A DNA stretch of 6,875 nt, taken from assembly GCA_025451595.1 (NCBI GenBank), contig JANWKD010000101.1, positions 1-6,875 of the forward strand, written 5' to 3'. A model generated the notes under the pieces. The model did no database searches. It saw only the letters and a list, made by a program, of their open reading frames with translations, and was not told the origin of the DNA. This DNA is from Candidatus Babeliales bacterium (GTDB taxonomy: Bacteria; Babelota; Babeliae; Babelales; JANWKD01). This document shows, one piece after another, positions 5,550 to 6,875 of the stretch; the stretch's first letter is position 1, and every line of letters begins with the position of its first letter. Position numbers and translations under genes: made by a program.

Positions 5550-6740
5550 TTATGGATTAAATGCAATAAATAATTGGTTTAATTCATCATTATTTAATGG
5601 TTGAAGTGCGGCTATTTTATCAAATTTAACCATTTCTTGGTAACCCATATCACCTAATATCTGGGTCATTAACTTAAGATGATTAGATCCTGCATAGATA
5701 AAGATATTAGAGTTTCCTTTCTTAAATTGCTCTAGTAATTCGATTAAAAATCCTACGTCACCAAGATCTTCAATAAAGCTATTAAAAGTTTGCCAATATA
5801 AATTCTTCTCCTCTAAATCTTTCTCAAAATACTTGTAGTCATAGAGCTCTGCCATGCTTTTCCATTTTAATCCTATTTCGATAAATCCATCAACAAGAGT
5901 TTGGCCTTCATTTTTAAATAGCTGTTTTGTTAAGGCAATTAAGGATTCAATAAGACTTGAATAAATTGCTATATATCCACGTTCAATCGAGTTGACGTTT
6001 GGAATTGAATCTCTTAGATGATAAAGATGTAATAATATTTCATTCAAGTCAATAATTAAATCAGAGACTTTATAGATCCTTCCATAAATTCCAAGTAATG
6101 CTTGATTGAACGACTCTTTTAGTCGTTCTAAAACTTCAATGTTAACGTTGCCCTCTTTATCAAACATGAGAGCATCGAGGCAAGGTAAAGCATGTAATTC
6201 ATCTATTTGTACGAACTCAGTTTTTTCTGGGTATTGCTCAACAAAATACTCGCAAACGGCTTTTGCAGCGTTTAATATATATTTACCAAAAATACCTTTT
6301 GCTTGGTAAATCGAATTAATTCGATAATCTGCCGGAATAATATTAATTTTTGATAATGAAAATTTTGGTATGTCAAATGCATTAAGTAAATCGAATCTAA
6401 TGAGATCATTTTTAGGTAGTATAGAAAGTATATTCAATAGAGAAAGCTTGTTTATCGGAAAGCCATTTCTTATTACAGTAACAAGCAGCTCTCTGTAGAT
6501 ATCATTGCTTTCGACCAATATGGAAAGGTTATTATTTGGATCAAGCAATCGATATAGATATGGTTTAAATAATGAAGAGAATGTAGCTTCAGAATCATCT
6601 TCTTTGTGGTAGTCACCCATTAAAAGTATTCTGCGATTAGTATTAGGGTCTTGGTACATAGCTCCAAATACTGGCCATCCAAAACTTTTAAATGAATACA
6701 ACGAACATAAAAATACTAATAGAGTATTTGATATTTTCAT
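5550..6740 (-). CDS. Secreted TIKI/TraB/EreA-like protein (putative hydrolase), function unknown
   Basis: The 396-residue product begins MKISNTLLVFLCSLYSFKSFG, a typical signal peptide (K2, hydrophobic core 6-15, likely cleavage near 21-22), so it should be exported. After it come WPVFGAMYQD and LLMGDYHKED with G42 and H45, then ILVESND with E77, PADYR with D138 and R140, a long variable helical middle, and finally FIYAGSNHLKLM with G351 and H354. Paired G-x-x-H motifs near both ends, with E and R between, are the arrangement known from the TIKI/TraB/GumN and EreA/ChaN superfamily of metal-dependent or esterase-like enzymes. Mature cysteines C163 and C187 could form a disulfide. The frame stays open upstream to the window edge, but the start at 6740 is chosen for the AGGAG site and the signal peptide. 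The gene looks AT-richer than the rightward operons. Family membership is an inference from motif layout, and catalysis is unproven. Confidence 0.6.
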   Translation of the reverse strand: MKISNTLLVFLCSLYSFKSFGWPVFGAMYQDPNTNRRILLMGDYHKEDDSEATFSSLFKPYLYRLLDPNNNLSILVESNDIYRELLVTVIRNGFPINKLSLLNILSILPKNDLIRFDLLNAFDIPKFSLSKINIIPADYRINSIYQAKGIFGKYILNAAKAVCEYFVEQYPEKTEFVQIDELHALPCLDALMFDKEGNVNIEVLERLKESFNQALLGIYGRIYKVSDLIIDLNEILLHLYHLRDSIPNVNSIERGYIAIYSSLIESLIALTKQLFKNEGQTLVDGFIEIGLKWKSMAELYDYKYFEKDLEEKNLYWQTFNSFIEDLGDVGFLIELLEQFKKGNSNIFIYAGSNHLKLMTQILGDMGYQEMVKFDKIAALQPLNNDELNQLFIAFNP

Positions 6741-6747
6741 AAAACTG

Positions 6748-6752
6748 CTCCT
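6748..6752 (-). promoter_or_regulatory. Ribosome binding site fixing the start of the exported protein
   Basis: On the minus strand AGGAG ends seven bases before the ATG at 6740-6738. It selects this start over upstream in-frame codons, which would bury the signal peptide behind about 45 extra residues. Confidence 0.75.
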
Positions 6753-6761
6753 ATATTTAAA

Positions 6762-6791
6762 GTTATAGCATAAAATAATCACCATTGTAAA
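6762..6791 (-). promoter_or_regulatory. Promoter of the leftward exported-protein gene
   Basis: On the minus strand TTTACA (6791-6786, five of six) and TATAAC (6767-6762, five of six) are 18 bases apart. The -10 is preceded by TG-C, an extended -10 element. Transcription would begin near 6755, giving a leader of about 15 bases that just includes the ribosome binding site. The location independently supports the start at 6740. Confidence 0.6.
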
Positions 6792-6836
6792 TAAAAATAA
6801 ATCAATAGAAGCAAGCAGCTTGATCGAAAGATATTC

Positions 6837-6866
6837 TTGATAAACGATCGTGAATCGAAGTATAAT
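6837..6866 (+). promoter_or_regulatory. Near-consensus promoter firing rightward out of the window
   Basis: TTGATA (6837-6842, five of six) and TATAAT (6861-6866, six of six) are separated by 18 bases. Transcription would start near 6873, so its gene lies beyond the right edge. The spacer holds the perfect eight-base palindrome ACGATCGT (6844-6851), a possible operator. With the leftward promoter at 6762-6791 this is a divergent control region. Confidence 0.55.
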
Positions 6867-6875
6867 GATATACAA

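Noticed and set aside
6106..6309. Plus-strand 67-codon frame within the exported-protein gene
   Set aside because: It is short, antisense to a longer gene with a signal peptide and ribosome binding site, and shows no recognisable feature.
6741..6875. Extension of the exported protein by 45 residues to the right edge
   Set aside because: The extension would run through a good promoter and a ribosome binding site and would bury a clear signal peptide; the start at 6740 explains all three.

Overview
The window looks like a bacterial chromosome of moderately low GC, about 35-40% by eye. It holds an ordinary housekeeping block read rightward, followed by a leftward gene for a secreted protein of uncertain function. 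Gene content (RNase Y, YmdB, ZapA, recA next to infC, no pheST after rplT) argues against Gammaproteobacteria and typical Firmicutes. The gene order and the AT-rich exported protein of unknown role would suit an obligately host-associated lineage such as Dependentiae (TM6), or a delta-proteobacterium-like group. That placement is an inference from gene order and style, not a demonstrated assignment.

Layout. 1-121: last 39 codons of a gene whose product matches the C-terminal tail of RecA. 122-1323: the translation cluster infC (IF3, non-AUG start), rpmI (L35) and rplT (L20). 1405-1943: a two-gene cell-division unit, a small heptad-repeat coiled-coil protein overlapping zapA by ATGA. 1944-2121: a 178-base gap with hairpins, a CRP/FNR-like palindrome and a probable promoter. 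2122-4514: rny (membrane RNase Y) followed after two bases by ymdB (metallophosphoesterase), a widely conserved pair. 4530-5465: a ten-helix EamA/DMT-type permease that probably continues the same transcript. 5466-5549: a short convergent gap without a convincing terminator. 5550-6740, minus strand: a 396-residue signal-peptide-bearing protein with two G-x-x-H motifs at opposite ends and E and R residues between them, the layout of the TIKI/TraB/GumN/EreA-ChaN hydrolase superfamily. 6741-6875: a divergent intergenic region with one promoter for that gene and a near-consensus promoter firing rightward out of the window.

The rightward genes cover translation initiation and ribosome assembly, FtsZ-ring support, mRNA decay and nucleotide-phosphodiester turnover. 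No mobile element, CRISPR array, tRNA or rRNA was seen. I did not find a clear new multi-gene system. The best leads are the secreted TIKI-like protein, the palindrome-containing control region before rny-ymdB, the non-AUG start and divergent loops of IF3, and the ZapB-like partner coupled to ZapA.
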